Assembly (NCBI GenBank): GCA_907165065.1
Contig: OU015527.1
Coordinates: 17,311,686 to 17,375,685 of the forward strand
Direction: 5' to 3'
Length of the DNA stretch: 64,000 bases
From: Caprimulgus europaeus
Taxonomy: Eukaryota; Chordata; Aves; Caprimulgiformes; Caprimulgidae
Shown here in pieces: positions 13,283-26,450 of the stretch (position 1 is its first letter; the number at the start of each line of letters is the position of its first letter). The notes under the pieces were generated by a model. It was not told where the DNA came from. It did not search any database and worked only from the letters and a program-made list of their open reading frames with translations. The translations under genes and the position numbers were made by a program.

Positions 13283-14539
13283 GGATTCAGTGAGGTAATG
13301 GGATCAGAGGCATTAGAGGAGAGGAAAGGCTAGCGACGAGAGAAAACCATCTGCTGGCTTATGTTCTCGGGGCTGTTTGCTCACTGCGAGCTCCTGACAA
13401 TCATTGTACTTGGATGTAAATGAGGCAGGTTAAACCACAGGCTTGCCCTATTTAGCCGTTCTCTGGTGATTTGTCTTTCTAATTCTATTGAAATAATAAT
13501 CAGGATTTGTTTCTGATTAATTAACTAACCTTTTGGTAAAAAGATTAGATAACGAAATTGCTGCCTATTCAGAGATAATGAGATTTTTATTACTCTGTCA
13601 AAGGGAAAAAAAAGTACATTTATGTGTCACTAGCCACCATGTCAAGGGAGGAAAATAAAGATTTAAGTCTTTATGTCAGACATTTATTTTCTCCACAGAT
13701 TAAGCATATTGAATTCCATGGGTGCACATCAGCTTGTTTAAAACATTTCAGAAGAGCTTTTAAAACACCAAATAAAGTAATAAACACATTTAAACCATGA
13801 TGCATTTGATGTTAATTTGTTTCAAAAATTGTCTCCTAATGGAAGAGAAATGCTTGACGATTCAGAAATCCACCTGTACTGTGTGGGTGTATTTATATAA
13901 GTGCAAGAGTGTGAAGAAAGCAGTAAAATTTCAGTGTGAGCACTTTAGAGTGACATATGTAAATAGGCTGTTATTATATCTTGCAGTACAGATATGACTG
14001 GTACAGTAGCTGCAGTAGAAAATTAATTTCTGTGTAGAAGCTTTGCCTGGATGTGTGAAATACCATGCAGAACACTGGAAGCTGATATAATTAAATAACG
14101 AATTATAACAAACCATGGTGTTTAGCATATTCTCATGAGAACATGCAGCTGCAGCCCTTGGCAAGCAACCCAGATCTGCAGAAAGCTGCCCGCCAGACCC
14201 CAGTTGGCTGGGCTGCAGCCAGAGCAACCCCTGCCCACCAGCACCTTACGCCTTGCCATGGTTATCCCCACCAATGGGACAGGAGACCAAAAACACCTAA
14301 AAACTTGCTCCTGGAACCACAAAGCTAGTACAGCTAGGAAACATGTTAACCATCCATCAGTCCTATAGCTGTGAAGCCATCAGTCATGCCTTGCATCCCG
14401 CAGTGCAATGGTGTAAGTGCAAACTCTTGGTGATAGAAGTGTAATGAGTAGACAGCATTTGCTGTGAGAGGCAGCATCCTGGAGCTTAGTCGTTGCTAGA
14501 AGAGCTATATGCTTTGCTGACTGTCAGGCCACTAATAGT

Positions 14540-14559
14540 GATCTGTTAATTAACAGATC
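14540..14559. other. 20-bp perfect palindrome
   Basis: GATCTGTTAATTAACAGATC is its own reverse complement. Beyond one mismatched pair the symmetry continues for three more base pairs on each side, about 28 bp in all. The centre is TTAATTAA, which contains two TTAAT cores, a pattern bound by some homeodomain factors as dimers. No function is demonstrated. Confidence 0.7.
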
Positions 14560-17460
14560 TCTACAAAGAACTGTGATGAGAGCACTTTCAGTCACATGTA
14601 CAACGCAAGAGGAAATATAGGACACAGCAGAGCATTTTTTTGCAGTGTAGTTAATGAATGCACTCTCAGATTTGAGGTGACACTTACATTGGTGGTGTTC
14701 GGTGTGCTTCATTACTTTTACTTCCACATGTTAACATGAAAGTCTCTCATACACTGAAAGTCCCTGCTTCTCCCCAGTGGTGTATATAGCTGAAAGCCAG
14801 GCAGAAGCATGACCTAGTTAAAGAAAATGACTTTGGTAAAGAGATATGATGTTGAGAGTGTTCCTCTTCTGTTCCTCCACCTCGTAGTTTCCAGTTGGTG
14901 ATTACCTGGCATGGTCAGCATTTCTCCCTTCCCTCCTGGCCTTTCTAATTATACAGCCCTGGCAAAGGATGCAGACAAGAAAGCTTTTTTTTCTACCAGC
15001 AGAAAATTATTTCCCTCCCTCTGTCCTCCAAAAAATTCTTACTGCAGACTTTTGAACCTTGATAACTAAAATCCCTTGAAAGGCAAGCAAGAATTTTTGG
15101 CTTAGTATCAGTTGTAAAGCTTTTACTCTCCCTTTCTCTTTCCCCTGCCCCATGTGAAATTTAGGTTTATTATTAACAATTATTATTAAAATTAGCAAAA
15201 TATTATCAGAGGATCTCAGGTAAGGAGAATAACTATAGTTTTCTTTTTTGTTGGCAATGACATCTGCATCTCTACATTTTTATGAAATTACTATAGTTAA
15301 CAAAAACATTACTTCATTTTCATGGTATTTCTTTTGTGCCTAGGAGCAACCCTGTAATTGTTCACTTCAATTACAACATTACTATTTTAAACTGAAACCC
15401 ATTTTATCTGCATGCCAGCTTTTTATTTGTTTTACCAACTATATCTATTTCCATTACTGCAAGGCTGATGGTTTGTCTCAAGAGGAAATCAAATCCATTA
15501 ATTCAGAAATTTCAAGCACGGCTGACTCTGCCATAAGCAGCGTTTCTTATGCTAATAGCAAATGTACTGAGACTGAAAAGAAATGACAGAGCTCTGTTTT
15601 TTATCATAACTTAAGCATTTATGTAAAAAGGCAAATCTAATAGTACTAGGAAACTGTAAGTGTTATTATATATAATTCACTTTACTGAGATCTGCATAGA
15701 GCCTGGTTTGTGCAACTATGGTTTAAATCATGCTGTTTGTGGCTTTAATTCACTTGACATTTGGGGTCTGATTTTGATCTTGGTTACCTCAATGTAGATC
15801 TGCCATTGTTCATCTGACAGTAACTAAATTATTTCAGATTTACCTCAGGCAACTGGAGATCAGAACGTGTTCATTTTGCTTAAGTTGAAATACTATGTCA
15901 CAATCACAACATACTAAACTAGCTTTAGACAGTGTAAGTGTATGTGTAATGTGTATGTGTATTTGTACAGAAAATGTATCACAGAAGTTGGACGTATTTT
16001 TTCTCCAGCCACAAATACAGCTATTTCAAAGGTAATTTGGGTGTTTCCAGGAAGCTACGCCCTCTCAGCACCACAGAGAAACAAATGCAACCTCTCTTCC
16101 TACTGCCTCCTCTTTTAATACACTTAGTCCTGTTGTATCACATGGGCTGTGTTCAATTAGATAGCTTAACAAGATAAACTCTGACTTTGACCCAGAAAAA
16201 ACAAACCAGATTGCTGCTGAATTCTACGTAAGCTTTTCCAGGCTTTGTGACCTGTTTATGTCAATGAAAAATGCAAGAGATCTTTATCATGAGGGCCGAA
16301 TTAGTTTCTGAGGGTTTGGGGTTTTTTTAATATATGTGTGCACAGACAGAATGTACAGAAAACAGTGTACCATTTTTGCCCTTCATTTTTTCAGCAAAAC
16401 TCTTTAGTGTTGTAAATCAGATCTCATCGGGAGATCTTACACACTGGCCGCCGATAAGCTGTTGAGCAGTAGACAGGGCTTTTAGGAATTGCTGAACCAT
16501 GAAGCTGACCTGCTTAGTGTTTTGTTGTAGGCTATTAAATCCTGGATTGGTGTTTTAAGATGATTCTGCTTTCTTCTTTTCTTGGCCTGGTTAAGCAACT
16601 CTACCCCCATCTCATTATTTAGCTGATTAAAATAAAAACTAGAATGAGAAGCCTGCTGCTTGAAAATCCTACCTTCACCCATCAAATTAATGAGAGTGAC
16701 TTATGCTGACATAGTTTATGGCCTTAGCAATTTGACACTAATTTTACAACTAAGAAAAGATTTACTAACTGTACACAGCACTCTGTTTTGGTGTTAGTGG
16801 AACAGTATCCTTTTCTCAAAAAGCAAGCTCTACGTCTTTTGCAAACACACATTATTTGGTTACCTCACTGTAAATGTATTACTCAGTTGGCTAATACTAC
16901 TTCTTCCCCTTACTATATTGGCAATTATGCAACAAAAGACCCAGCAAAAAGATTATATTTCAGCTGGAGTGCTTTCTTTTTCAGATTTTTTAAGTAGTGC
17001 TGTATCTCTTACTGCCTAGTTAGAAACATGCTGGTTCTTTGCATATCCCTTTCATACCAACAGAGAAATTAAATGTACTGTTTTATTTTTCCTGTGTTTG
17101 ATGAGTGTTAAAAAGTCCAGTATTTGAGAAAACCCAAACCAAATAAGGCTTTGTAGTTGTTGCTCCTAAGTAAAATAAAAGCCCCCTAGAGTCTAAGTTC
17201 AATGGGGCTTCATTTCTTTGTGTGGCTGAAAGAGAGTTAAGAGAGAGAAAGGAACTCACACATGGAAGCAAATCCTGTTGAATCACACTCAGGAGATAAA
17301 ATCATAACAACACATATATCTTGTATACATATATGAGTAGACATATGCCTCAGGTTCCCCTCAATGTGAACATTAAGGCATTCAAATTCAGGGAGGGAAA
17401 CAAAAGTACTTATAATTAGCGGTCACTCTGGGCTGCAAAATGCATCTCCACTGTTTTTTT

Positions 17461-17482
17461 GTTTTGTTTTGTTTTGTTTTTT
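17461..17482. repeat. (GTTTT)4 microsatellite
   Basis: Four copies of GTTTT ending in a T-run, preceded by a T7 run. Confidence 0.9.
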
Positions 17483-20400
17483 AAGGTAGACATCTTTCTA
17501 TCACACGTATGTTTTTATTTATATCTCCAATGTCAGTTTAACTCCCATTGGGGATGTTTTCATATGATCACTCTGTTTATTTTGTGACTCTTACCATGAC
17601 TTAGAGTACTTGAGCTTTTATTGTAACAATCTTATTTAACGAAGCTGTCTGGCTTTAGTTTTCTCACAGTCAAAAATGAAAGGTGTGAGAAGCAAATGAC
17701 TCACGAAACAATAGGGCCCATCACATTAGAATGAAAAAGGAATTAATTTGTATAACATATACACAAGTAGTTATGCTTTTCAAGAACAAAAACAAATTAC
17801 CGTGCAACCTTTTCCCCTCTCTCTTAATCTATTGTTCCTTTCTTAATTGCTTCTTTATTACCTTTAACACAGACGAAGGATAAAATTGAAAATTCAGCTC
17901 CGATATCCTGGCCACATCAGAGGTTTAGCATTGGTTCTCTTTATAATTTCAACAACTGTGCATGGGATAGATTGGATTTCCCACATTGTAGGTCAGCAAA
18001 GTTTGTTTTCCTCCATGTATTTTATAGGCTCACATTTCACTGTAAGCCTTATGTGTGCATTCAGGCTTGCGATGATGAGCAGACTTCTAGGGCAGTTAGA
18101 TCACAAGCTCAGAGGCTTGTTGTTTGGTTTTTTTTAAACAGCATTCACACAACTGCTGCTCAGTTTGCTGCTGGGTCCTATCTGTGAAATAGCAAAATAA
18201 TAACACTAAAAGAAAGAACAGTATTTACTGCTGTGGGACTCTTTCCACCCTTCCTGGAAAAAGGAGCATAGTAGTTTATTACTGAAAAATCATGTGAGGC
18301 TACTGCAGGGAAATCTAGATTATTTCCATGGTAATTACTGATTTCTAGTACCATAGTTATAAATAATTACGCTAATACTACATAAACCACGTGCCACTAG
18401 AACATCAGCAGTTTCTTAAAATTATTCTTTCCAGTTCAGATACTATATTCCTCCATTATCTGTCTTCTAACCAACATTTGCTATTTCAGAAATGACCTAC
18501 TTAATCAGAAATACAATTTAATGTACATTTTTAATAATTTCAACCAGGAAAAGGAGAACGACACTTCTTGACACTTTTTCAGACATATTCTACAGAAGAG
18601 AGCTAGTTTGTAACTCAAGGGTTCCCCTAAAGTGTCTTACACTCTGGGTGAGATCCAGCTCATTATTTTAATCATTAGAAGAAAGGCACCTTGTACTGGT
18701 CATCCAGTTACTGGAAAAAGAGAGAGGTGTTTCCAAGAGGAGGTTTATTCCCTATATTTTTCTGTCTTGGTTATGCATGGATCCAGGTTAACTAGCCTAC
18801 AGAAGACAGCTAAACTCTGATTGAGAATGAATCCCACTTTCTATATTACCTAGGGTGGGTGAAATGTCATGTGACTCAAACCACTTTGGGAGGGCTAAGT
18901 GTGATCATTAGCTTAGGATGAACCGAACTAATGCCTTTGTGGTGCCTTTATCTATTCTAATTTAAACTATTTATTTTCCCTTACTCTGACCTTCAGAACT
19001 CAAAATATTTTTTCAAATCTAGCTACAACTTCTGATAAGTAGTTCATGAGGCTATCAGTTTGCTCAGTTGGTCAGCAATGGTCAGCCAACTGTAAAGCTA
19101 TTTACATTATATTTGAGGGGTTTGTTCTCAGATCAGTGCACAAACAGAATTCCCATTAATAATAATACAAGTTGCGAGCAGGCATGGAGGTAAAGAAACT
19201 CCCTAATTAGAAATAATGAAACACCATATTGTTGTAGTTCTGAAAGGCAGTGGTGTCTTTATTTACTTTGATATAAAATGAAAACACCAACTAAAAATGA
19301 ACTATTAAACTCATAAAATGGGGCAAAAGTAACTTGTTACTACAGCCCTACATGCACAAAGAGGTGCGCAGATTTCACTGTACTGCTGCAAATACCTGCT
19401 TTACAAACACCCACTTTGCAAGGTGAATCAGGAAAATATATATGTGGACATGAAAATGTCTTCTACGTTTAACACAAAAGCACATGAAAAAAGAAAACCT
19501 AGGGAATTTATGTCAATACCTGGCTGTTGACTGTCATCCTGATACTGCCAGAAACCAGGCTGGGTAATGCCTTTCATAAATCCATCAAGCATTACTTTTA
19601 AGTTGGCTCTTTTGTTTTTCTCCCAACTATTTTTTTGAGAGTGCTCCTCTGAAGCCCCATTTCTGCAGGGTTGCCAACATATGATTTCCTAAATTACTCA
19701 TGGCCAATTTATGCCTATTTATTTCTATTTTAGCTTAAACAGTTACTTTCCTTCAGTTGTGTTTGATGTGTATTGTATTTAGTGTATTTACAGACTACAG
19801 CCTTCATTTCTTAGGCTGAGGAAGTCAATTGCTTTTTAGCATTCCTGTGTTAGAAAAACTGTCCATTTTTATGGTCCACCAAGAAAACACTATTTTTAAG
19901 GCCATTCTACAAGGCAGAACTAATTTTGTCTAAACCTATCTTCTTGGAATATGGGTTCAGGATTGTTTTCCAGATAAGGTCTCACCATTGCTTTGCAGAT
20001 AAATAATACTTCCTTTGCAGGAGTATGTTTTGAAATACCCTAGGTTTTAAATTGCTTTGTTTCATAGACAGTTTATATTAATCACTTGTAGTCATTCTCT
20101 GTTTATATAAATACATCTCTGTTTCTATATATGCTCAAAACTTGTGAGGCCACATCTTGTTGCAGAAATTCTTGTTATCTCCAAGCACATGACCTTGACT
20201 TTTGTATCCTTTTTCTTTAGATATCAACCCTCAGAGTAAGCCAGTGTGTTAATGAACCTACCGTGCAATGATAAATGCTTCCTAATTTGATCATCTTTTG
20301 AGGCATATGGTCCAGTTTGGAATATATTGCTTGGAATATTATACCAGTATTGTTAACAAAATTGTCAAATGAAACCAATCCAAAGACTGATCCTTTAGAA

Positions 20401-23400
20401 CAGGCCAGGTTATCCTCTTCTGACCCAACAGCTGTTTTCAAACAACCTCTGGACATTTCTCTTTATTTAGCATCTCAGTGTTCTTACAGTTCTTGCTTCT
20501 CTCCCCAGAGAGATAGTTTTCCACACAGTACCATGTTAGATTTCTTTGGACTTTAGAATATTTTCTTACAAACTTTTAAGAAATTCCACTGTGAAATTAT
20601 TAGTTGTTCAGCAAAATCTTGGTTGTGGATATAGATTACCCACTAATGCTTAAAAAAATACTGAAGTTTGTTTTGATTATTTCAGTATTTAAAACCTGAA
20701 CAATTGATTATATTGTTTTGTTCCTTGAGTACATTAAATTCTTAGCAGACTTTGTGTAAAACTTGCCACTACACATTTGAAAAGTCTCTTCATAAATATT
20801 CAACGATAGCTGCTTAAGCTATTCTGTTTCAGCACATGTGACTGCAGGACATTTATTCTGTTGTACTAAAATGTTTAAAATGTCTGCAGAAAGCACAAAA
20901 CAGATTGCTTAGAAACAAGCAAGGGAAGTTTTTATTACAAATTGTCTATGAATGCTTGGAATAATTTTAACAGTATTAATCTCACTACTTTAAAGCCATT
21001 GACAGGAATAAAATAATAACACATTTACATCTGCAGAAAATCTTTGGTTTTGGTTCTCCTTTGGAAACTTGAGAAAACCCAAGTTTTTCTGTTAAATTAA
21101 AATGTTCTATCTTGGCAAACATAAATCCTAGAGTCTGGTAGGAAAAGAAGTATGACGGTCTGATGGCTAGGCACTTTTTACAGAGGGCATGGGAGGGAAA
21201 TAATTTTGTTTAATTCAGATCCCATCCGATTACTAAATTTGGGTTAGTAAGATTTTAGCGGGACGGGTTCCTAAGTTAACATAGTTCTTGTTTTCTACCT
21301 TTGTCAATATATTTTGTTTCTGTGGGTCATCTTTGACTTAGTTAAGGGCAGTTTTAACTGGAAATAAATAATATTCCATTAAGGGACTTGTGTTTGGGAG
21401 ATGTTGGAAAGAAGACCTTAAAAGCTGACTTCAGAAGAAGCTGAGTGATAAACAAAGGAGATGGACTTCAGGATCCAGCTGAAGACAAAGATGAATTCTT
21501 TTTCAGTCTTCCACCACAGATGGGTTAGCACTGGGAGAACCGCATAATCTGAGTGTCACTAGGCTTCATGGTAGTTTTCTAAAGAAAATGTATTTACTTT
21601 AACAGTATTTTGACAGTAATATTAGAATTGCTAATCTAAGTATTTGCCTTTTTTAATCTATGTTCTAATGGTTAACACACATGACTAGATCTGTCTGTCA
21701 CTAATAATATTTCTGTATCTACGGTGGACAATGTTTCCTAAGTATGTCAGTCTTCTTTCTCTATCATTAAACATAAAGATCTTTAAAGAATAGATTCAAA
21801 AAAAGCAGAAAAAAAAAAATGTAATTTTCAGGAAAACGTTTCTCAAGTAAATAAATAAATTCCTTGAACCACCAGGAAGTGTTTTCTTGGTTGCTCTGAA
21901 ATGAGGAACCAAACAAAATTTTCATAGCTAAATCTCAAAGTCATGCCCATCTAGAAAACCTGAACACATTCTTGGTACATGCCCATATTTCTTACCAATG
22001 CAGAAAGAGCGTAGACCACCAGAAAGAAGAGATATTCAAGCATCCAAAGGTAAGAAATAAATAATTAACCAATGTTTTCTATTTTGTCTGGTTTGGTCAT
22101 ATCACGTCTTCTGTATTTCATTAGAAGGTAAAAATTGTTTATTTTTCAATGTTTTATTCATTTAGAAAATTTATCAAGGATGTTCCCTTGGCCTCTGTAA
22201 TTAATGAAGGCAGTGATGGTTTAAATCCCCAACATGCACAATTGATGATTACTGTGTACTTTTGGCAACTAGTTAAGTAGTCTGGACTTGTTGAGAACTC
22301 AACCTTCCATCCTTCTCTCCCAAATTCCACAGCAGCAAGACCGACAACATATATGCTAGCTATTATTTCTAGTTCTTTAAATTTTACAAGCTAATATTTT
22401 TCTGTGATTTCACCAGCCTTATTCTTACTAATTGCTCTGAGCAAACACTGCTTGTTCCATGCTGTTCATGACACTTTTAATGCTATGAGAGATTAACATT
22501 TCTTAGCCTTTTCAAGGTTTGTTTTTGTTCCTCTCCACTTTTCAGAATTGTGACATTGTTGAAGGGAAAGCCATGATAAAGACTTTTTACAGCTGTTGCT
22601 GTGCGATTCTGTAGTCAGGCCTTGTGGAAAAGCTTCTGTTTTCTGTCTTGATCAACAAACACTATAGTTATAGCCTGGGAAACATTTCTATGTGTAAGAC
22701 AATCAAGTAGTATATTTGCATTTAGACCCTTCATTGCAACAGATACATCCATTCTGTAAATGTATAAAGAAATATGTAATAAATAAAAAAATCTGACTTC
22801 TTTAAAACTAACTGAAGGAAATAGTTCTTAGTCCAGGATGCTTTCTAGCAAGTTATGCTTTATGCTTGTTACAGTGCATTGATGTGAGCCTCAGCCCACT
22901 AAAGTTAGTGGAGCATCGTAGCAGTGGCTGTCCTCTCTTAAAGCCCTGCACAATGCCGTCAGTCAAAAACTGCTTCAGTACTACCATAACACTCCCACAG
23001 CAGTGCACCTCAGTTCGCCTTTTGCCCAGGAGCATAAAAAGATAAGAGGACTGATCTGCAATAATTTATGTTAGCTGAATACTTCTTTGGGCTGTGGTAA
23101 TTGTTTGCTGTTTTCTTGGCTGCAGACCAGCTGATGCTCCTTTCAGTCCCCTGAGCTGAAGGCAAGCACGTATGTACATTTTCTGTCATCGCTTGTTATG
23201 CTGCTCAGGCCATTACAGTGATCCAGGCTGAAATTCTCCACCATGTCCTTTTTGAACTTGGCTTCTAAGTGAACATCTAATTGATATTCTTTTTTAAAAC
23301 ATTCATTTAGTTCTGCAGGACAATTTAAAAGCAAAATTAACAAGTATATAGAGGACATGTTCTCAATAATTTTTATTGAGTGTTCAAAAAGCCCAAAGCT

Positions 23401-24220
23401 TTGGGAGACTCCAGTGACTGATGATCAAATCTGTCTGTGTCTAGGTTGGGTTCACCCTAGTGTAAACAGGATTAGGCAGTGCAGTGCCAGAAAGTCTGGC
23501 AGCTCTGTTATGCATGGCCTCACATACCCACATGAGCAGTGTGTCTGAAGTCTTGGTTCCTGTAAGCCCACAGTGGGTTGATTCTTCCTCTGAAGTGGAA
23601 CATTTTCCTCTCTACTCGGAGGCACAAAATCTAGTAATACTGGCTTGAATGGGCCTGCCCCAAAGTCTCCGATATTGGAAATTCAGTCTTCTCAGCAGCT
23701 CTCCAAGAAAAGACCAGAAACCTGCCTGAGCTTTGACTGCAGCTATGAACATTTTGCATTCTTGATACTTCCAAACAGTTTTAAATACAATCACTAGGCT
23801 GCAGGAATGGCAAGTAAATTGGATTTGCTGATTTTGTAAATATGCATATCTAGGTGATCATTATCAGTGACAACACAGGGACAAGCATGCTTTCTGCCTG
23901 TTTTTGTAATAACAGTACCATTAGCGCTCACAGGAACCAGGTCACACCCTAGTCTGAGCCGTGGTTCCTGTGAGTGCACATTAAATAGTTAATTCCATTT
24001 ACTTGGCCCTGCAGTCCTGTTTCTGTTTTTTTATGTGTATACCACTTCTACAATTTTATATTTTTTTTACCTGTTTGCATAGCAGACATTTAACATGTCT
24101 AAACTGTTTAGCTCACAATCTTTCAACTTGAAAGGTGTTTTACCTTTTTCTCTGACCTCTGATCAAGTAACTGCTACCTGGATGTTCTCTACTGCTTTCC
24201 TTGTAGGTTTTCTAATGTAA
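17483..24220. other. Unique AT-rich noncoding stretch
   Basis: No supported gene. A 46-bp segment at 22004-22049 is bracketed by a good acceptor and a GTAAGA donor and is open in one frame, so it could be a micro-exon (described under findings). An inverted repeat at 23924-23977 is listed separately. The remaining frames (for example 17886-18187) overlap in different frames and show no domain. Confidence 0.5.
23924..23977. ncRNA. Stem-loop, possible hairpin RNA
   Basis: The arms 23924-23939 and 23962-23977 are reverse complementary over 16 positions. The only non-Watson-Crick position, 23926/23975, would be a G-U wobble if transcribed from the + strand. The 22-nt apical part allows two or three further pairs next to the stem (40-41 with 59-60). 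The size (about 54 nt) is at the short end for a miRNA precursor. It has no low complexity, so it is not a trivial AT palindrome. Without expression or conservation data, a chance inverted repeat or small transposon relic remains possible. Confidence 0.25.
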
Positions 24221-24293
24221 TTTCTTTTTCTTTTTTTTTTTCTTTTTTTTTAAAAAAAAAAAATAAAAAAGAGAGAGAGAAAGGAAAAAAGAA
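24221..24293. repeat. Polypyrimidine tract abutting polypurine tract
   Basis: About 31 bases of pure pyrimidine (mostly T) run directly into about 42 bases that are purine except for one T, including A12 and a (GA)5 run. The T and A halves are mutually complementary, so the junction can fold as a hairpin. Confidence 0.9.
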
Positions 24294-25739
24294 GCAAAAT
24301 CAGTCATTTGCTCTTTTCAACCTTTCTCTATCTGGGTCCTCCACTCTTATATGAGTAAGCCAGTTATGGGCATATAACGCAGAGTTCTTCATTTTTTTGA
24401 AGAATTCCCAATCCACAACTGCAGAAAGCACAGCTGAGTGCGTTTTGGCAGGCTCTGAGAAATACAGGATCTGAGCGTTTTTCCTGGCTGTGTTAGAGAC
24501 TAGCCACATCAGGGGTTTGTACTCTCAGTCCAGCTGTGAGGGGTGAGGGAAGTGAACATGCATAACCTTTCATTATCACAATTCAGCAACGAGTAAGCCA
24601 TTCTCCATCCTCCTCACTCATACAAGAAAGCTTACTGCAAGGCAGGAAGAAAGGACTGAAACCTTTACTCTGAATATATTTGTTCTTGAAAAGTTTGTAA
24701 GCAAATGAAAATAACACTGTATACAGGGAAATGTTAGGAATATGTCTCACTGTTTTAAGATTGATCTGAAACATACACATGATCCTTTAGGAGCTTCTAA
24801 ATACCATGATCTGATTTTCCAATTGATGGAAGAAAAGAGCTGTACATAATTCATTTGTATGTTTGCTACATGTATTGAGGGGAAAAAAATTCTTCCATTA
24901 AAGTTAGTTTTAGATGAATTTCCAGATATTTATGTTTCTAAAACACTGTGCTTTGTGTTTGTGATTGGAAAGACCAGCCAAATACATTATCTTGATTTCC
25001 TGACTATTGCATCATACACCTGGATTATGATTCTTTTCAAGTGCAATAATTTGTTGATACAGATGTAGATTAGAAATAGAGAATAAAGATATATAAGCAC
25101 AAATTTAAATCATTTTTATTGATAGTAAATCTTTTACCTGAAAAATCTATAGTATCATGTTTTGTTTGTATATATACTTTCTGCTAGACTAAAAGTTGAG
25201 GGATATTTAACTTGATTATAGATAATGTATTGTAAGGTACTAGTCAGGTATATATGTAAGTCCTCTTTTAATATTAACTACTGACTCTACTCATTCACCC
25301 CTGGGAATCAGTCTGGCACATGTAGCTTCTAATAATTATGGCATATTGCAACTGTGCACTGAGTATCGTAACCTCATAGTAAAATTGACCCAGGTTGATG
25401 CATTGCATTTACAAAGTAAATAGCAGGTCAAAAAGTGGCATGCCACAGATATCTGAAAGGGGTTGTTCTTGACAGAAATTTTGTGCCTGCTAAATGCTTA
25501 ATCAGTGCTGTAGAGTTAGCTATTGCTGTTTTCAGGGGTGTGAACCACACTGAAACTCAATCTTGCAAAAGCTTGGGTTTTATTATTGTGAAAATCAAGC
25601 AGAAAAATTTTGCCAGATCCCATTCTGTTTCTGGATGCTTATCACTAAACAATGCGCATTTCCAAATGGTGAATGATGGATATTGTAGTGGAAATCAGGA
25701 CAGAAAATTAAAATAATAGTTTTGCAACATCTAACATAC
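24294..25739. other. Unique AT-rich noncoding stretch
   Basis: No supported gene or clear repeat. Part of 25400-25740 may belong to the ancient LINE that follows, but I cannot recognise it. Confidence 0.45.
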
Positions 25740-26450
25740 AGGCCCAGCTCACACTGCTTCATGAAAAAAGCACTGGGGAAGTGGGGAGGAAATTGTTGTG
25801 AAATATTGGAAGTATTAGTAAAAATTGCAAAAACGCAGTTTTACAGTATGAACAAATTTAATGTATTGGGGAAAGCTAGAAGTGGGCAATGGCAGAACAG
25901 CACCTATATTTTAACCAAGGCGTTGAAGGCGATATGTGGAAAGGAATGGGGAGAGTGGTCTTTCTGACACAAAAGTTTTTATTTGGTACTGTGTAAAGTC
26001 TTAAGATTTTTTTAGAAAAGTGTAATTAAGGGCATGGAGGCAACTGAAAATAAAACACAGTGTAGTTTTATTGAAGGCAGATTGTGTGAGAGTAATTTAT
26101 TTATTTTTTTTTTTAATAAAACTGATTTATTTGGTAAGGTTAATGCAGTGGACCTAATCTATTTAAGTAGAGTGTTTCCTGCAGTGTTCTGTAGTATATC
26201 ATCATGTAAGGTGGAGATGATAGCCATTAATATGGGAATGGTGAGGAGGGAAGAAACTAAAAGGGAATCAACATATACTTAAGGGAGAATTATCAGCCTG
26301 TTGACCAGGGGTTTTCCTTAGAATATTCAGAATATTCTGATTTGTATGGTGATTTCAGACTAAAGAGTAGACATGTAGGTGAAATATATGGATGATGCAT
26401 GCTAACTGACACATTCCTGGCAGCAATATAAAGGAACGTAGTGTCTATAA
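25740..26450 (+). mobile_element. Ancient CR1/L3-type LINE remnant, RT 5' part
   Basis: This is a heavily mutated copy of a CR1-clade reverse-transcriptase region. Near 26034-26100 the DNA reads like the conserved segment before RT motif A: a stretch corresponding to the G-F-T-K-G-R block is followed by a frame beginning NAVDLIYL (26139-26162) where intact elements have [14 protein letters not shown]. The catalytic Asp of motif A is changed to Ser and the downstream frame is broken. Divergence is far greater than in the CR1 copy at 32.5 kb, so this is an old insertion. The 5' boundary is uncertain, and family assignment is from recalled CR1/L3 features, not from a search. Confidence 0.6.

Larger units (their letters stand above)
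12532..17460. other. Unique noncoding stretch, possible regulatory content
   Basis: No supported gene. Around 13200-13620 the sequence is complex, not low-complexity, and carries an X-box-like palindrome and several TAATTA-type cores, which resembles a conserved noncoding element (inference). A GC-richer island at 14143-14270 contains a 10-bp inverted repeat with arms 14148-14157 and 14210-14219. A 20-bp perfect palindrome lies at 14540-14559. Confidence 0.5.

Noticed and set aside
26321-26340. Repeated GAA/TTC blocks like a heat-shock element
   Set aside because: Spacing between blocks is 2, 1 and 2 instead of the regular 2, and the site lies in decayed LINE sequence.
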